Source of the DNA: JBBDIP01 sp964602455
GTDB taxonomy: Bacteria; Bacillota; Sulfobacillia; Fermentithermobacillales; Fermentithermobacillaceae
Assembly: GCA_964602455.1 (NCBI GenBank)
Contig: CAZRRG010000077.1
Coordinates: 1 to 10,689 of the forward strand
DNA length: 10,689 bases
Direction: 5' to 3'
A program made the position numbers and the translations under genes. The notes beneath the pieces were generated by a model. The model was not told the origin of the DNA and ran no database searches. It saw only the letters and a program-made list of their open reading frames with translations. The number at the start of each line of letters is the position of its first letter. Position 1 is the first letter of the stretch. Positions 1 through 6,331 of this stretch are shown here, piece after piece.

Positions 1-160
1 GGTTCGCGACACCCATGAACATCATGATCGCAGTCATGAACTGCCGCGAGCGGTCGATCTTCGTGTAGACCCCTGTCTCGTAGAGGCCGAACAGGATGAC
101 CGACAGGAACACGACAAGCGCGACCACCGTTGTGAGAATAGCAGGTGCCTGTCTCTTCAA
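1..160 (-). CDS. Uncharacterised membrane protein, N-terminal part (partial, runs off the left edge)
   Basis: The window holds the first 53 codons of a minus-strand gene whose 3' part lies outside. The start is a TTG at 158-160, chosen because AGGAGG lies nine bases upstream and no ATG is near. The peptide begins LKRQAPAILT, has one strongly hydrophobic segment at about residues 8-26 (ILTTVVALVVFLSVILFGL), then a short polar stretch and a second hydrophobic run starting near residue 43 (MTAIMMFMGV). It is probably an integral or anchored membrane protein. It follows the DUF6754-like gene by only 18 bases, so the two are almost certainly co-transcribed and may work as a pair. I do not recognise the family from this fragment. 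Confidence 0.75.
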   Translation of the reverse strand, partial: MKRQAPAILTTVVALVVFLSVILFGLYETGVYTKIDRSRQFMTAIMMFMGVAN

Positions 161-178
161 GCTTGCGCACCTCCTTTG

Positions 179-1012
179 CTAGTACTTGAGAGCGTTGGAG
201 ACCCAATTGGCTTCGGGGCTGATCACCTGGGCGATGGCTCCCAGAATGACTATCACCGTGATGATGAACTTGGCCACGTCCTCGGCCACGAGTGTGCCCG
301 TGAGCATAGGTTCTTTTGATAGGTAGGCGCTGGCGGCGTACTCTTCTTCACCGATCAGGGTGTAGTCGCAGGCGGCGATAAAGAAGGGGAGCTGAGCGGT
401 GTTGGTTGTGGCCGCGATCTGGATCGCCCCGATCTGGGCGCCGACCTCAGAGAGAGTCATTGATTCTGCGTAGAAGTATCCGATCCACATGGCGGTCGCC
501 GGCTTCTCACGCTTCAACGTACCTGCCACACCGCTTGTCCACGTCCACTGGTCTCCGGGAAGATAGCGTACTGTGTCCGGCTTGAACGCCTCGGGGCGGC
601 CCGCCTCAAGGTAGGCCTGCTTCACCACTTCCTCGTTGACCGCTGCAGCCAGGTAGTCGCCCGCGATGTTCACAAACGCGGTGTCATACTTGGCGCAGAG
701 GCCGGCGACGTAGCCCATGTAACCCCACAGCGCGAAGGAGTGAACGCTTCCAACCGTCGCGGTGCGGTTGGCAAGAAGGACCGGTCTGCCCATCTCGGTT
801 GCGCGACCGATCGCCTCGTCGATAGCGTCGAGACCCGCCAGCTTCCGGATCTCGGGCATTGCCTTGCCTCTACGCGCGGCAGTAACGAAGTACCAGGTCA
901 GGATCGTGAGCACGAGTGCGGTTACGAAGCCGGAGACGGCCCCGTCCACGTCGACGAAGATCCCCCACTTCGGGGTTTTCTGGGCCGCCTCTGCCGCTAG
1001 AAGGTACCACAC
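179..1012 (-). CDS. Uncharacterised membrane protein, DUF6754-like
   Basis: A protein of 277 residues with a hydrophobic segment near each end: one at about residues 24-44 (GFVTALVLTILTWYFVTA) and one at about 245-262 (FIITVIVILGAIAQVI). The central 200 residues look soluble or peripheral and are rich in Ala, Gly and Thr, with conserved-looking stretches such as SFALWGYMGYVAG and IQIAATTNTAQLPFF. From memory it resembles the uncharacterised DUF6754 membrane proteins; that family name is a moderate-confidence call and no function is known to me. The frame stays open to a GTG at 1022-1024, but GGAGG overlaps that codon directly. The GTG four codons later (1010-1012) has GGAGGTGA eight bases upstream, so I prefer it. 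The gene is followed by a second membrane-protein gene 18 bases on. Confidence 0.75.
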   Translation of the reverse strand: MWYLLAAEAAQKTPKWGIFVDVDGAVSGFVTALVLTILTWYFVTAARRGKAMPEIRKLAGLDAIDEAIGRATEMGRPVLLANRTATVGSVHSFALWGYMGYVAGLCAKYDTAFVNIAGDYLAAAVNEEVVKQAYLEAGRPEAFKPDTVRYLPGDQWTWTSGVAGTLKREKPATAMWIGYFYAESMTLSEVGAQIGAIQIAATTNTAQLPFFIAACDYTLIGEEEYAASAYLSKEPMLTGTLVAEDVAKFIITVIVILGAIAQVISPEANWVSNALKY

Positions 1013-1277
1013 GCTTTCTTTCACCTCCGCGATTGCTCATCGTCACATCGTCGATGGAAGCCGCAGTGTAGCTCGGATAACACCTCCTTTGGTGGGCATA
1101 GCGCATCGAGTGCCCTGTTCCGCCCGTTGGCGGCAGAGGGCTACTGATTCATGCGCTGAGGGAGGAAGCGCCGGGAAATACTTCCACAATCTACCTTTCG
1201 ACTCCTGCTGTCCCTGCGGCAGCCAACACATTTAAGGTCTAGGTGTCCCGGATCGCGGAGGGCGCTATCGTGGGCGG

Positions 1278-1306
1278 ATTCCATGATAACCTATTGTCGT
1301 AGTCAA
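1278..1306 (-). promoter_or_regulatory. Candidate promoter for the DUF6754-like gene
   Basis: Read on the minus strand, TTGACT (1301-1306) is followed after 17 bases by TGGAAT (1278-1283). The -35 matches five of six consensus positions and the -10 four of six. It would give a leader of about 265 bases. The -10 lies within a 12-mer (ATCATGGAATCC) that also occurs upstream of cotJA, so a sporulation sigma factor is an alternative reading. This is a pattern match only. Confidence 0.3.
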
Positions 1307-1336
1307 GTTTTATCGGACCCGGGACGGTGGATATTT

Positions 1337-1346
1337 NNNNNNNNNN
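1337..1346. other. Assembly gap of ten Ns
   Basis: Exactly ten Ns, the same length as the second gap at 7439-7448, which suggests a fixed-length scaffolding placeholder. It hides the ribosome site, and possibly the true start, of the DUF362 gene that begins immediately after it. The distance between the flanking sequences is therefore uncertain. Confidence 0.95.
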
Positions 1347-2510
1347 GTGGCGTCAGTTAGGGTAGCTGTGAAGAAGTGTGAGTCTTACGATCCTCATCTA
1401 GTCAGGAAAGCAGTTCAAGAAGCCATATCCGCGCTGGACATAAGCGGAACCTTTGTGGCGAGAGCCGGGACACACCTGGTTAAGCCGAACCTCCTATGGC
1501 CTTCGCCGCCTTCCGCAGCCATCACCACCCATCCGACGGTTGTCGCCGCGGTCTGCGAAGTTATCCAATCCTTCGGGGATGACGTGGCGGTTGGAGATAG
1601 CCCCGGCAGGGGAGACACGCTTAGGGCGGCAGAGGCGTCCGGTGTCGCCGCTGCGTGTAGGGATCTCGGCGTACCGGTGGTCCCGTTCAACGAAGAAGTT
1701 TCGGTAAAGCATCCGGAAGGCGCGGTGTGCAAGGAGTTCATTCTCGCCCGTCCCGTGGCCGAAGCGGCATCTTTGGTGAATGTGGCCAAGATGAAGACCC
1801 ACGGTTTCATGACATATACGGGAGCGGTGAAGAACCTGTACGGCTGCATCCCAGGCACGAATAAGGCGGCGTTGCACCTGCGCTACCAGGAGCCAAGCGA
1901 GTTTTGCCTCATGCTGCTCGATCTCTACAGGCTCGTAGGTCCGGCGCTATCGGTGCTGGATGCGGTTGTGGCTATGGACGGAGACGGACCATCCCACGGG
2001 AGACCCAGGCCGTTCGGAGCGATACTGGTCTCGACCGACGCAGTTGCGCTGGATACTGTCGCGGTGCACTTGGCGAAGGGGGATCCGATGCAGATACCCT
2101 ACCTTGCGGCTGCCCGCCGCCTTGGCGTGGGTGAGACCTATCTGGATCGCATCGAGCTGGTTGGGGATCCGCTCGAGTCCATCCATGTGGAGGACTTCCG
2201 GTTCCCCGGAGGAGGAAAGGCGTCGCGGCTTCTCAGGCTGGGCGCCCGCGCAAGGAAAGCCATAACCGCCACGCCCCTAGTGGACCCGCGAAGGTGCTCG
2301 GGATGCGGCCAGTGCGCCCGGTCTTGCCCGCCTCAGGTCATCTCCATTGTGGACCGTAGGGCCAGGATCGACAGGTCTTCTTGCATCCGGTGCTACTGCT
2401 GCCATGAGATGTGCCCTGAAGGGGCCATCCGTCTAAGGCGAGGCGGGGCAGCGCGTTTCACGGAACGGGTGCTTAGGATACTGGACAGGCGACAGAGGGA
2501 CAGGAGATAG
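1347..2510 (+). CDS. DUF362 domain protein with C-terminal 2x[4Fe-4S] ferredoxin domain
   Basis: A cytoplasmic iron-sulfur protein of 387 residues from a GTG start; no signal peptide is visible. Residues 1-300 form the DUF362 domain, with the family's recurring blocks: HLVKPNLL (43-50), GDSPG (83-87), KMKTH (148-152), GAVKNLYG (159-166) and STDAVALDTVAV (229-240). The C-terminus is a two-cluster ferredoxin domain: C317-x2-C320-x2-C323-x3-C327-P and C346-x2-C349-x2-C352-x3-C356-P, with an extra Cys at 351. Such proteins presumably transfer electrons or bind metal, but DUF362 has no settled reaction. The start is uncertain because the upstream bases are Ns; the N-terminus (VAVKKCESYDP) looks like a normal family start. 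A likely partner is the small redox protein 43 bases downstream. Confidence 0.9.
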   Translation: MASVRVAVKKCESYDPHLVRKAVQEAISALDISGTFVARAGTHLVKPNLLWPSPPSAAITTHPTVVAAVCEVIQSFGDDVAVGDSPGRGDTLRAAEASGVAAACRDLGVPVVPFNEEVSVKHPEGAVCKEFILARPVAEAASLVNVAKMKTHGFMTYTGAVKNLYGCIPGTNKAALHLRYQEPSEFCLMLLDLYRLVGPALSVLDAVVAMDGDGPSHGRPRPFGAILVSTDAVALDTVAVHLAKGDPMQIPYLAAARRLGVGETYLDRIELVGDPLESIHVEDFRFPGGGKASRLLRLGARARKAITATPLVDPRRCSGCGQCARSCPPQVISIVDRRARIDRSSCIRCYCCHEMCPEGAIRLRRGGAARFTERVLRILDRRQRDRR

Positions 2511-2516
2511 AGGTTG

Positions 2517-2535
2517 CCGGGTAGAACCCGGTTTT
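2517..2535 (+). terminator. Short hairpin plus T-run after the DUF362 gene
   Basis: CCGGGT (2517-2522), loop AGA, ACCCGG (2526-2531), then TTTT. The six-base perfect stem with a short T-run starts seven bases after the DUF362 stop and ends just before the next gene's ribosome site. It may act as a partial terminator or attenuator that lowers expression of the downstream gene, or only stabilise the upstream mRNA. Confidence 0.45.
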
Positions 2536-2553
2536 CAGACGGAGGTGCACCAG

Positions 2554-3027
2554 ATGAGCAAAGAAAACGGAGCGCTCGCGACAATCCTGGATGAGACTCA
2601 CGTTTTGCATAAGAAGGGATACAACTGCTCGGAGGCCACAGCGTGGGCCCTGGCAAAATACTGGGACCTGGATCTTAACGTAGGGTCGGTCACCGGACTG
2701 GGCGGCGGCATCGCCAGGTCAGGAGAGACTTGCGGAGCCCTCACCGGCGCCATAGTTGCCATGAGCACCAAGGTCGGCAGGGTAGACCCAGCCGATGACG
2801 CCAAGAAGGCCCTTTGCTATAGGTTGGGGCAGCTCGCGACCGAGGGGTTCGTTAAGGAAATGGGCACTAGCGCCTGCCGGTCCATTATCGGCTTTGTCCT
2901 TGGCGAGCCGGGAGGGCCCCAAAAGTACGCGGCCGGGGGCTTCAAAGAAGGCAAGTGCCAAGACGCCATGGACGCCGCTGTCAAGGCGGCCGTAGCAGCG
3001 GTTGAAAGCATGGAGGCCCAGGGCTAA
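2554..3027 (+). CDS. C_GCAxxG_C_C family redox protein
   Basis: A small cysteine-containing protein of 157 residues that I assign to the C_GCAxxG_C_C family of probable redox proteins. Visible signature: NCSEA with Cys25; a glycine-rich turn GLGGGIARSGE followed by CGALTG with Cys60; Cys108 (SACRS); and Cys135 (GKCQD). Cys88 is extra. The conserved cysteines are thought to bind a metal or cycle as thiols; no reaction is established. The frame opens at a GTG (2545), but GGAGG (2541-2545) sits eight bases before the ATG at 2554, which is the better start. It lies 43 bases after the DUF362/ferredoxin gene, so a two-gene redox operon is plausible, with a small hairpin between them. Confidence 0.88.
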   Translation: MSKENGALATILDETHVLHKKGYNCSEATAWALAKYWDLDLNVGSVTGLGGGIARSGETCGALTGAIVAMSTKVGRVDPADDAKKALCYRLGQLATEGFVKEMGTSACRSIIGFVLGEPGGPQKYAAGGFKEGKCQDAMDAAVKAAVAAVESMEAQG

Positions 3028-3037
3028 CCGGGCCTCC
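3012..3037. terminator. Hairpin between convergent genes
   Basis: A perfect eight-base stem, GGAGGCCC (3012-3019) and GGGCCTCC (3030-3037), with a ten-base loop. It spans the last codons and stop (3025-3027) of the C_GCAxxG_C_C gene and lies 18 bases past the stop of the convergent cotJC. It could end transcription from both sides, but neither flank has a real T-run, so the mechanism is uncertain. Confidence 0.45.
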
Positions 3038-3055
3038 TTACCCTCGACAGGGCGC

Positions 3056-3673
3056 CTATTCGGTCTTGAGGTGCGTTTCAGGATCGAACCCGTGCATGTC
3101 AAAGTATCTTTGATGCGCGTAGTACTCCTGCAAGAGGTCCAGCACCTCGCCGAACCTCTGGTAGTGGACGATTTCCCTTTGCCAGAGGAACCTCAGCGTC
3201 CTGGTAACCTCGGGATCGTCTGACAGCTGGATCAGGTACTCGTAGGTTGAGCGAGCCTTCTGTTCCGCCGCCATGTTCTCATGTATGTCGGTTATGGGGT
3301 CGCCTTTGGACTGGATGTAGGACGCGACCCAAGGCACTCCTGAACCATTGACGAAGTAGAGGGCCTTGTCGTGGTCGGCGTAATAGCCCTCCATCCCCGC
3401 GGCTTTGATCTGCTCTATGCTTGCGTCCTTTATGAGGTTGTAGACCAGGGTGGCGACGATTTCCATATGGGCCAGCTCTTCCGTCCCGATATCGTTGAGA
3501 GTGGCTTTGGCCTGGGGGATGGGCATGGTGTAACGCTGGGTCAGGTAACGCAGTGACGCAGCCAGCTCACCGTCGGGACCTCCGTACTGAGTGATCACGG
3601 CCTTGGCCAGCTTGGGGTTACAGGTTGAGCAGACGCCGGCCGGGTACTCTAGGGTTTTCTGGTAGACCCACAT
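3056..3673 (-). CDS. cotJC: Spore coat protein CotJC, manganese-catalase family
   Basis: The 205-residue product belongs to the CotJC/manganese-catalase family and would be part of the spore coat; whether it disproportionates peroxide in spores is not settled. Residues that match the dimanganese ligand set are E36 (GPDGELAAS), E66 and H69 (GTEELAHME), E137 (AAEQKA) and H170 (REIVHYQ), so the metal site looks intact. GGPDGELAASLRYLTQRYTM is typical of the family. The frame is open further upstream, but the ATG at 3671-3673 gives the family N-terminus MWVYQKTLEYP and has AGGTG seven bases before it. It starts two bases after the cotJB stop and is the last gene of the operon. An unusual point is a CxxC pair (C15, C18). 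Confidence 0.93.
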   Translation of the reverse strand: MWVYQKTLEYPAGVCSTCNPKLAKAVITQYGGPDGELAASLRYLTQRYTMPIPQAKATLNDIGTEELAHMEIVATLVYNLIKDASIEQIKAAGMEGYYADHDKALYFVNGSGVPWVASYIQSKGDPITDIHENMAAEQKARSTYEYLIQLSDDPEVTRTLRFLWQREIVHYQRFGEVLDLLQEYYAHQRYFDMHGFDPETHLKTE

Positions 3674-3675
3674 CG

Positions 3676-3960
3676 CTATGCACCTCTCCTCCAGTTGATC
3701 TCCCAAGGCCAGGGATCGCAGATCCACTGCCAACCGTGGTGGGCCGACCCGAGACCAAAGTTGAGCAGGGGGCCGAAGGCTTCCTCGTACTCTTGCTTGA
3801 GGCAGGCCAGCTGCTGGGAGTACATCTGGTATGCCGCAAGCGCTCCGGGATCTTGGGGATGGGTGTTCAGAAACAGGTTGAGCTCGATGGTCGTGAACTG
3901 GACCTGCATGATGTTGCGCAGCATCTCCATCTGACGGGGATCGCAGCGTTCAGTTTCCAT
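3676..3960 (-). CDS. cotJB: Spore coat protein CotJB
   Basis: A 94-residue protein made during sporulation and needed with CotJA and CotJC for the CotJ coat component (known from Bacillus). It shows the family pattern: LNLFLNTHP (28-35), a helix AAYQMYSQQLACLKQEYE, then GPLLNFG (63-69) and the hallmark DPWPWEINW (82-90). The ATG at 3958-3960 is preceded by GGGAGG with seven bases between. That ribosome site lies across the end of cotJA, whose stop is one base upstream of this ATG, so the two are likely translationally coupled. The longer open frame reaching 4053 is only upstream extension inside cotJA. Confidence 0.93.
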   Translation of the reverse strand: METERCDPRQMEMLRNIMQVQFTTIELNLFLNTHPQDPGALAAYQMYSQQLACLKQEYEEAFGPLLNFGLGSAHHGWQWICDPWPWEINWRRGA

Positions 3961-3961
3961 G

Positions 3962-4423
3962 CTATAACCTCCCATCAGTGCAGGGCGGCCACCTGTAGAG
4001 AGGCGGCGTCCTGGCCAGTTCTGGGAAAATGGTGCCCGGCGCCTGTATCTCACCGGGTCCCCAAATGCAGCCGAACTGCTGGAACGGAACGTAGGCGGCG
4101 GCCAGCTCCATCATGGGGACCGGCGGCGGCATCGCTCCGGGAGATAGGGGCGGCATGGCGCCTGGTGGACAGGGGGAAGGCGTCGGGGGCTGCGGCCGCG
4201 GGCCGAAGCCAGGGGAGCGGCCGGGTCCTGACGGACGGCCAAACCATAGGGCCGTCTGCTCGGCGGTATCCGCGCAGGGTTGAACCGTCGGCTGTTCTAG
4301 CGGTATCGCATCCCCAGGCACAGGCACGGGCTCAGGGGAGGGGGCAGGCGGAGCAGGTTCGCGCCCGACGCTCCGGCCCGGTTGGTGACGGTAGGCTGGA
4401 CCTCGAGGGAAAGGCCTGAGCAT
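3962..4423 (-). CDS. cotJA: Spore coat-associated protein CotJA with long proline-rich N-terminal extension
   Basis: First gene of the cotJ operon; 153 residues, about twice the roughly 80 residues of Bacillus CotJA as I recall it. The conserved core is at the C-terminus: ELAAAYVPFQQFG (106-118), then APGTIFPEL (128-136) and a Pro-rich tail. Residues 1-105 are a low-complexity extension with 33 prolines, including PGAMPP twice (87-92 and 95-100). The ATG at 4421-4423 has AGGAGG seven bases upstream, which supports translation of the whole extension; the frame stays open further up to 4528 without a better site. CotJA is known to be required for incorporation of CotJC in the coat. The extension could form a disordered surface or scaffold segment, which is inference. 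Confidence 0.88.
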   Translation of the reverse strand: MLRPFPRGPAYRHQPGRSVGREPAPPAPSPEPVPVPGDAIPLEQPTVQPCADTAEQTALWFGRPSGPGRSPGFGPRPQPPTPSPCPPGAMPPLSPGAMPPPVPMMELAAAYVPFQQFGCIWGPGEIQAPGTIFPELARTPPLYRWPPCTDGRL

Positions 4424-4447
4424 GATGAGACCTCCTTCAAATCGTGG

Positions 4448-4476
4448 ATTCCATGATGTACGCCTCATCTTATGTA
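4448..4476 (-). promoter_or_regulatory. Candidate sporulation (sigma-E-like) promoter of cotJABC
   Basis: On the minus strand, TACATAAG (4469-4476), then 13 bases, then CATGGAAT (4448-4455), which matches six of eight positions of the sigma-E -10 CATACAAT as I recall it. The -35 is a partial match. cotJ in Bacillus is transcribed by sigma-E, which makes a mother-cell promoter here expected. The assigned bases are tentative. Confidence 0.33.
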
Positions 4477-4500
4477 AACTAGCCTGTTGGAGGTTACATA
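4471..4500. repeat. Inverted repeat upstream of cotJA
   Basis: TATGTAA (4471-4477) and its exact reverse complement TTACATA (4494-4500) are separated by 16 bases. The centres of the two arms are 23 bases apart, about two helical turns. One arm overlaps the candidate -35 of cotJA and the other overlaps the tandem repeat, so this may be a regulator site. No specific regulator is recognised. Confidence 0.4.
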
Positions 4501-4521
4501 GTGGGGTCACATAGTGGGGTC
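4496..4521. repeat. Perfect 13-bp tandem repeat upstream of cotJA
   Basis: ACATAGTGGGGTC occurs twice, head to tail, at 4496-4508 and 4509-4521 with no mismatch. It lies between the cotJA promoter region and the terminator of the upstream folate gene, about 75 bases before the cotJA start. It may be a paired operator or only a small replication-slippage duplication. Confidence 0.85.
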
Positions 4522-4532
4522 CCAACATATGA

Positions 4533-4555
4533 AAAGGCCCCGGCGAGGGGCCTTT
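4533..4555 (-). terminator. Rho-independent terminator of the folate enzyme gene
   Basis: Nine-base perfect stem: AAAGGCCCC (4533-4541) and GGGGCCTTT (4547-4555) around a five-base loop, followed on the minus strand by TTTTC. It lies 45 bases past the stop of the formimidoyltransferase-cyclodeaminase gene and separates it from cotJABC. Confidence 0.85.
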
Positions 4556-4600
4556 ACGTGCAGAGTCAAAATGCTGGTTCGATAACCAGACGGCTACGGT

Positions 4601-6220
4601 CTAGAAATCGAGCTCGGCTTTGGTGACCGCGGATTGCACCGCCTGGATGTAAGAGGCGGCGGCAGCCTGTGATTCGGCGATCTGCTTCTTAGCTTTGGCC
4701 ACAAATGCTTCATCAGCGATGGAGCCCAGGTTGATCTGGATGTTCATCGTGGCTCCGCGCCTGGCTGCATCCAAGAGCAGAGCCCCGACGGCCATGTCTG
4801 TCACCGCGTTGGGGTTCCCATAGGCCGCCAGATCAGGGAGGAGCGCCATTGCCCTAACGGCTGCATCGACTGTCATGAGCGGCGTCAGAGACGCGCCCTT
4901 GAAGGCTTCCTGCATGGCGGCGCGCCTGGCCTCTTTCTCCTCGTCAGTAGCTCTGGGCATCTTCATGGCTGCCTCTACCTGGAGATATGCCTCGGTATCC
5001 TTGTGGGTGAGGTCCTGGAACTCGCCGATCAACGCCTCAGCGGCCTTCCTGATCTCCTCGAGCCTCTCGCGGCCCTCTGTGAACCTGGCCTTGGAGAGGG
5101 TGTTCCCTGCTACCATACGGATGAGAGCCGCGCCGAGGACGCCGGCAACCGCCGAGGCGGCTCCACCGCCGGGAGCGCCGGTAGGCGCCGCCAGCTCATC
5201 GATAAAACGGGAGAGGTTAAAGTCTGCCAAGTAGTAGACCTCCTTAGTGTCTTTGGATGTCCCTGGGGCCAGGTGACCCGGAGCCCCGCTATCAGTGGTC
5301 TCGCGACCTCCGCCGCTCGCGGACTGGCCCACCAGATCGAGTATCTGCCTCCTGGAAAATCCCTTGAGTCCAAGACGGTGCACCGCGACGTCCAGGAGGG
5401 CGTCAAGCGGCAGGAGCCCGATGATCTCGGAGCCCTTCACCCTCGCGCCCAGCTCATTAGCCATAGCCTCGAGATTGGACATCACCGTCTCCATAGAAGT
5501 CACGGTGTAGTCCAGTAGGTTCATGGTGACTTGAACGTCGCCCGTCTCCTTGATCAGGATGCCTTTGGCTTGGACGGCAGGGAGACCGCCGGCGGACTCC
5601 CGGAGCCCGCGGGCGATGGTCCTGGCCTTCACGATGTCGCCGGTATCAAGGTTTACGTTGAACGCGATAAGAGGCGGCCGCGCTCCCGCGACGGTAGCGC
5701 CCGCCGTGGGGTGCATCCTGCTGGGGCCGAAGTCCGGCGCTCTTCCGGGATCAGTCTCTATCGCGACTTTGAGTCCTTCATACTCACCCTGCCTGATGTC
5801 CGGCAGCAGCACGCGCTCCGGCCTTTGCGCCGCCTTCGCGTAGAGGTAGACCGGGATCCCGAGCTCGCGAGCGATCCTGCTGCCGACCTGGCGCGCCAAC
5901 TCCACGCAGTCTTCCATCGTCACTCCCTGGATGGGGACGAAGGGGATTACATCGGTTGCGCCAATCCTGGGATGGGCCCCCTTGTGCCGCTCCATGTCTA
6001 TGAGCTCGCTGGCGCGCTTGGCGCACTGAAAAGCGGCTTCAGCGACGTTTTCGGGGGTTCCTATGTAGGTTACTACTGAACGGTTGTGGCTTGGATCCGA
6101 CTCCACGTCCAGGAGATCGCATCCACACCTCGGTATGTTGCTCACGATGTCCCGCACAATCTCGAGGTTCCTGCCCTCGCTGAAGTTGGGGACGCATTCG
6201 ACCAACCTGTCCTCTGCCAT
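4601..6220 (-). CDS. ftcD: Bifunctional glutamate formimidoyltransferase / formimidotetrahydrofolate cyclodeaminase
   Basis: A cytosolic folate enzyme of histidine breakdown. The first activity moves the formimino group of N-formimino-L-glutamate to tetrahydrofolate; the second releases ammonia to give 5,10-methenyl-THF. Residues 1-300 are the transferase: LVECVPNFSEGR (6-17), catalytic-type His83 in KGAHPRIGATDVIPFVP, and MHPTAGATV (169-177). A Gly/Ser-rich linker spans about 299-327. Residues 328-539 are the cyclodeaminase, marked by FIDELAAPTGAPGGGAASAV (339-358). The total of 539 residues matches the fused animal enzyme; many bacteria carry two separate genes. The frame also has an ATG at 6230-6232, but GGGAGGG touches it directly. 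The ATG at 6218-6220 lies 12 bases from that site and gives the usual MAEDRLVEC start; both remain possible. No hut gene is in view. Confidence 0.92.
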   Translation of the reverse strand: MAEDRLVECVPNFSEGRNLEIVRDIVSNIPRCGCDLLDVESDPSHNRSVVTYIGTPENVAEAAFQCAKRASELIDMERHKGAHPRIGATDVIPFVPIQGVTMEDCVELARQVGSRIARELGIPVYLYAKAAQRPERVLLPDIRQGEYEGLKVAIETDPGRAPDFGPSRMHPTAGATVAGARPPLIAFNVNLDTGDIVKARTIARGLRESAGGLPAVQAKGILIKETGDVQVTMNLLDYTVTSMETVMSNLEAMANELGARVKGSEIIGLLPLDALLDVAVHRLGLKGFSRRQILDLVGQSASGGGRETTDSGAPGHLAPGTSKDTKEVYYLADFNLSRFIDELAAPTGAPGGGAASAVAGVLGAALIRMVAGNTLSKARFTEGRERLEEIRKAAEALIGEFQDLTHKDTEAYLQVEAAMKMPRATDEEKEARRAAMQEAFKGASLTPLMTVDAAVRAMALLPDLAAYGNPNAVTDMAVGALLLDAARRGATMNIQINLGSIADEAFVAKAKKQIAESQAAAASYIQAVQSAVTKAELDF

Positions 6221-6250
6221 CTTCTTCAGCATCCCTCCCGCGCCTTCGCT

Positions 6251-6280
6251 ATCATACCAGACGCTCCGGGAGGTTGCCGA
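6251..6280 (-). promoter_or_regulatory. Candidate promoter of the formimidoyltransferase-cyclodeaminase gene
   Basis: On the minus strand an extended -10, TGG-TATGAT (TATGAT at 6251-6256), with a weak -35 TCGGCA at 6275-6280 (18-base spacer). Transcription would begin near 6244, just before the GGGAGGG site at 6233-6239. That leaves almost no leader for the first ATG and favours the second ATG at 6218-6220. Confidence 0.4.
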
Positions 6281-6303
6281 GAGCCCCGACTATGCAGCGG
6301 GTG

Positions 6304-6309
6304 TATAAT
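6304..6309 (+). promoter_or_regulatory. -10 element of the GNAT gene promoter
   Basis: A perfect TATAAT at 6304-6309, 22 bases before the start codon at 6332, in the space divergent from the folate gene. No good -35 is present at 16-18 bases, so the promoter may be weak or activator-dependent. Confidence 0.45.
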
Positions 6310-6331
6310 CCCCGAAAAGGGAGGGACCCGC

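Larger units (their letters stand above)
1013..1346. other. Non-coding stretch with assembly gap, between divergent genes
   Basis: This 334-base stretch separates the minus-strand membrane-protein gene from the plus-strand DUF362 gene. It contains the ten-N gap at 1337-1346, a candidate minus-strand promoter near 1278-1306, and a strong AGGAGG on the minus strand (about 1081-1088) with no suitable start codon behind it. Short frames (for example minus 1043-1231) lack ribosome sites and do not resemble known proteins. I saw no tRNA or recognisable riboswitch. The long distance leaves room for a structured leader of the minus-strand gene, but I could not fold one convincingly. Confidence 0.5.

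Noticed and set aside
1061..1090. GGATAACACCTCCTTT on the plus strand resembles the 3' end of 16S rRNA.
   Set aside because: The match is interrupted and there is no rRNA sequence upstream. It is simply the reverse complement of a strong ribosome site.
1043..1231. A minus-strand 62-codon frame upstream of the DUF6754-like gene.
   Set aside because: No ribosome site before its ATG and no recognisable protein character; left as non-coding leader.
3625..4419. A 264-codon plus-strand frame opposite cotJA and cotJB.
   Set aside because: It is the antisense of recognised cotJ genes with typical family motifs, and is an artefact of high GC content.
6274..6279. TTGCCG as the -35 of the GNAT promoter.
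   Set aside because: The distance to TATAAT at 6304 is 24 bases, too long for a sigma-A promoter.
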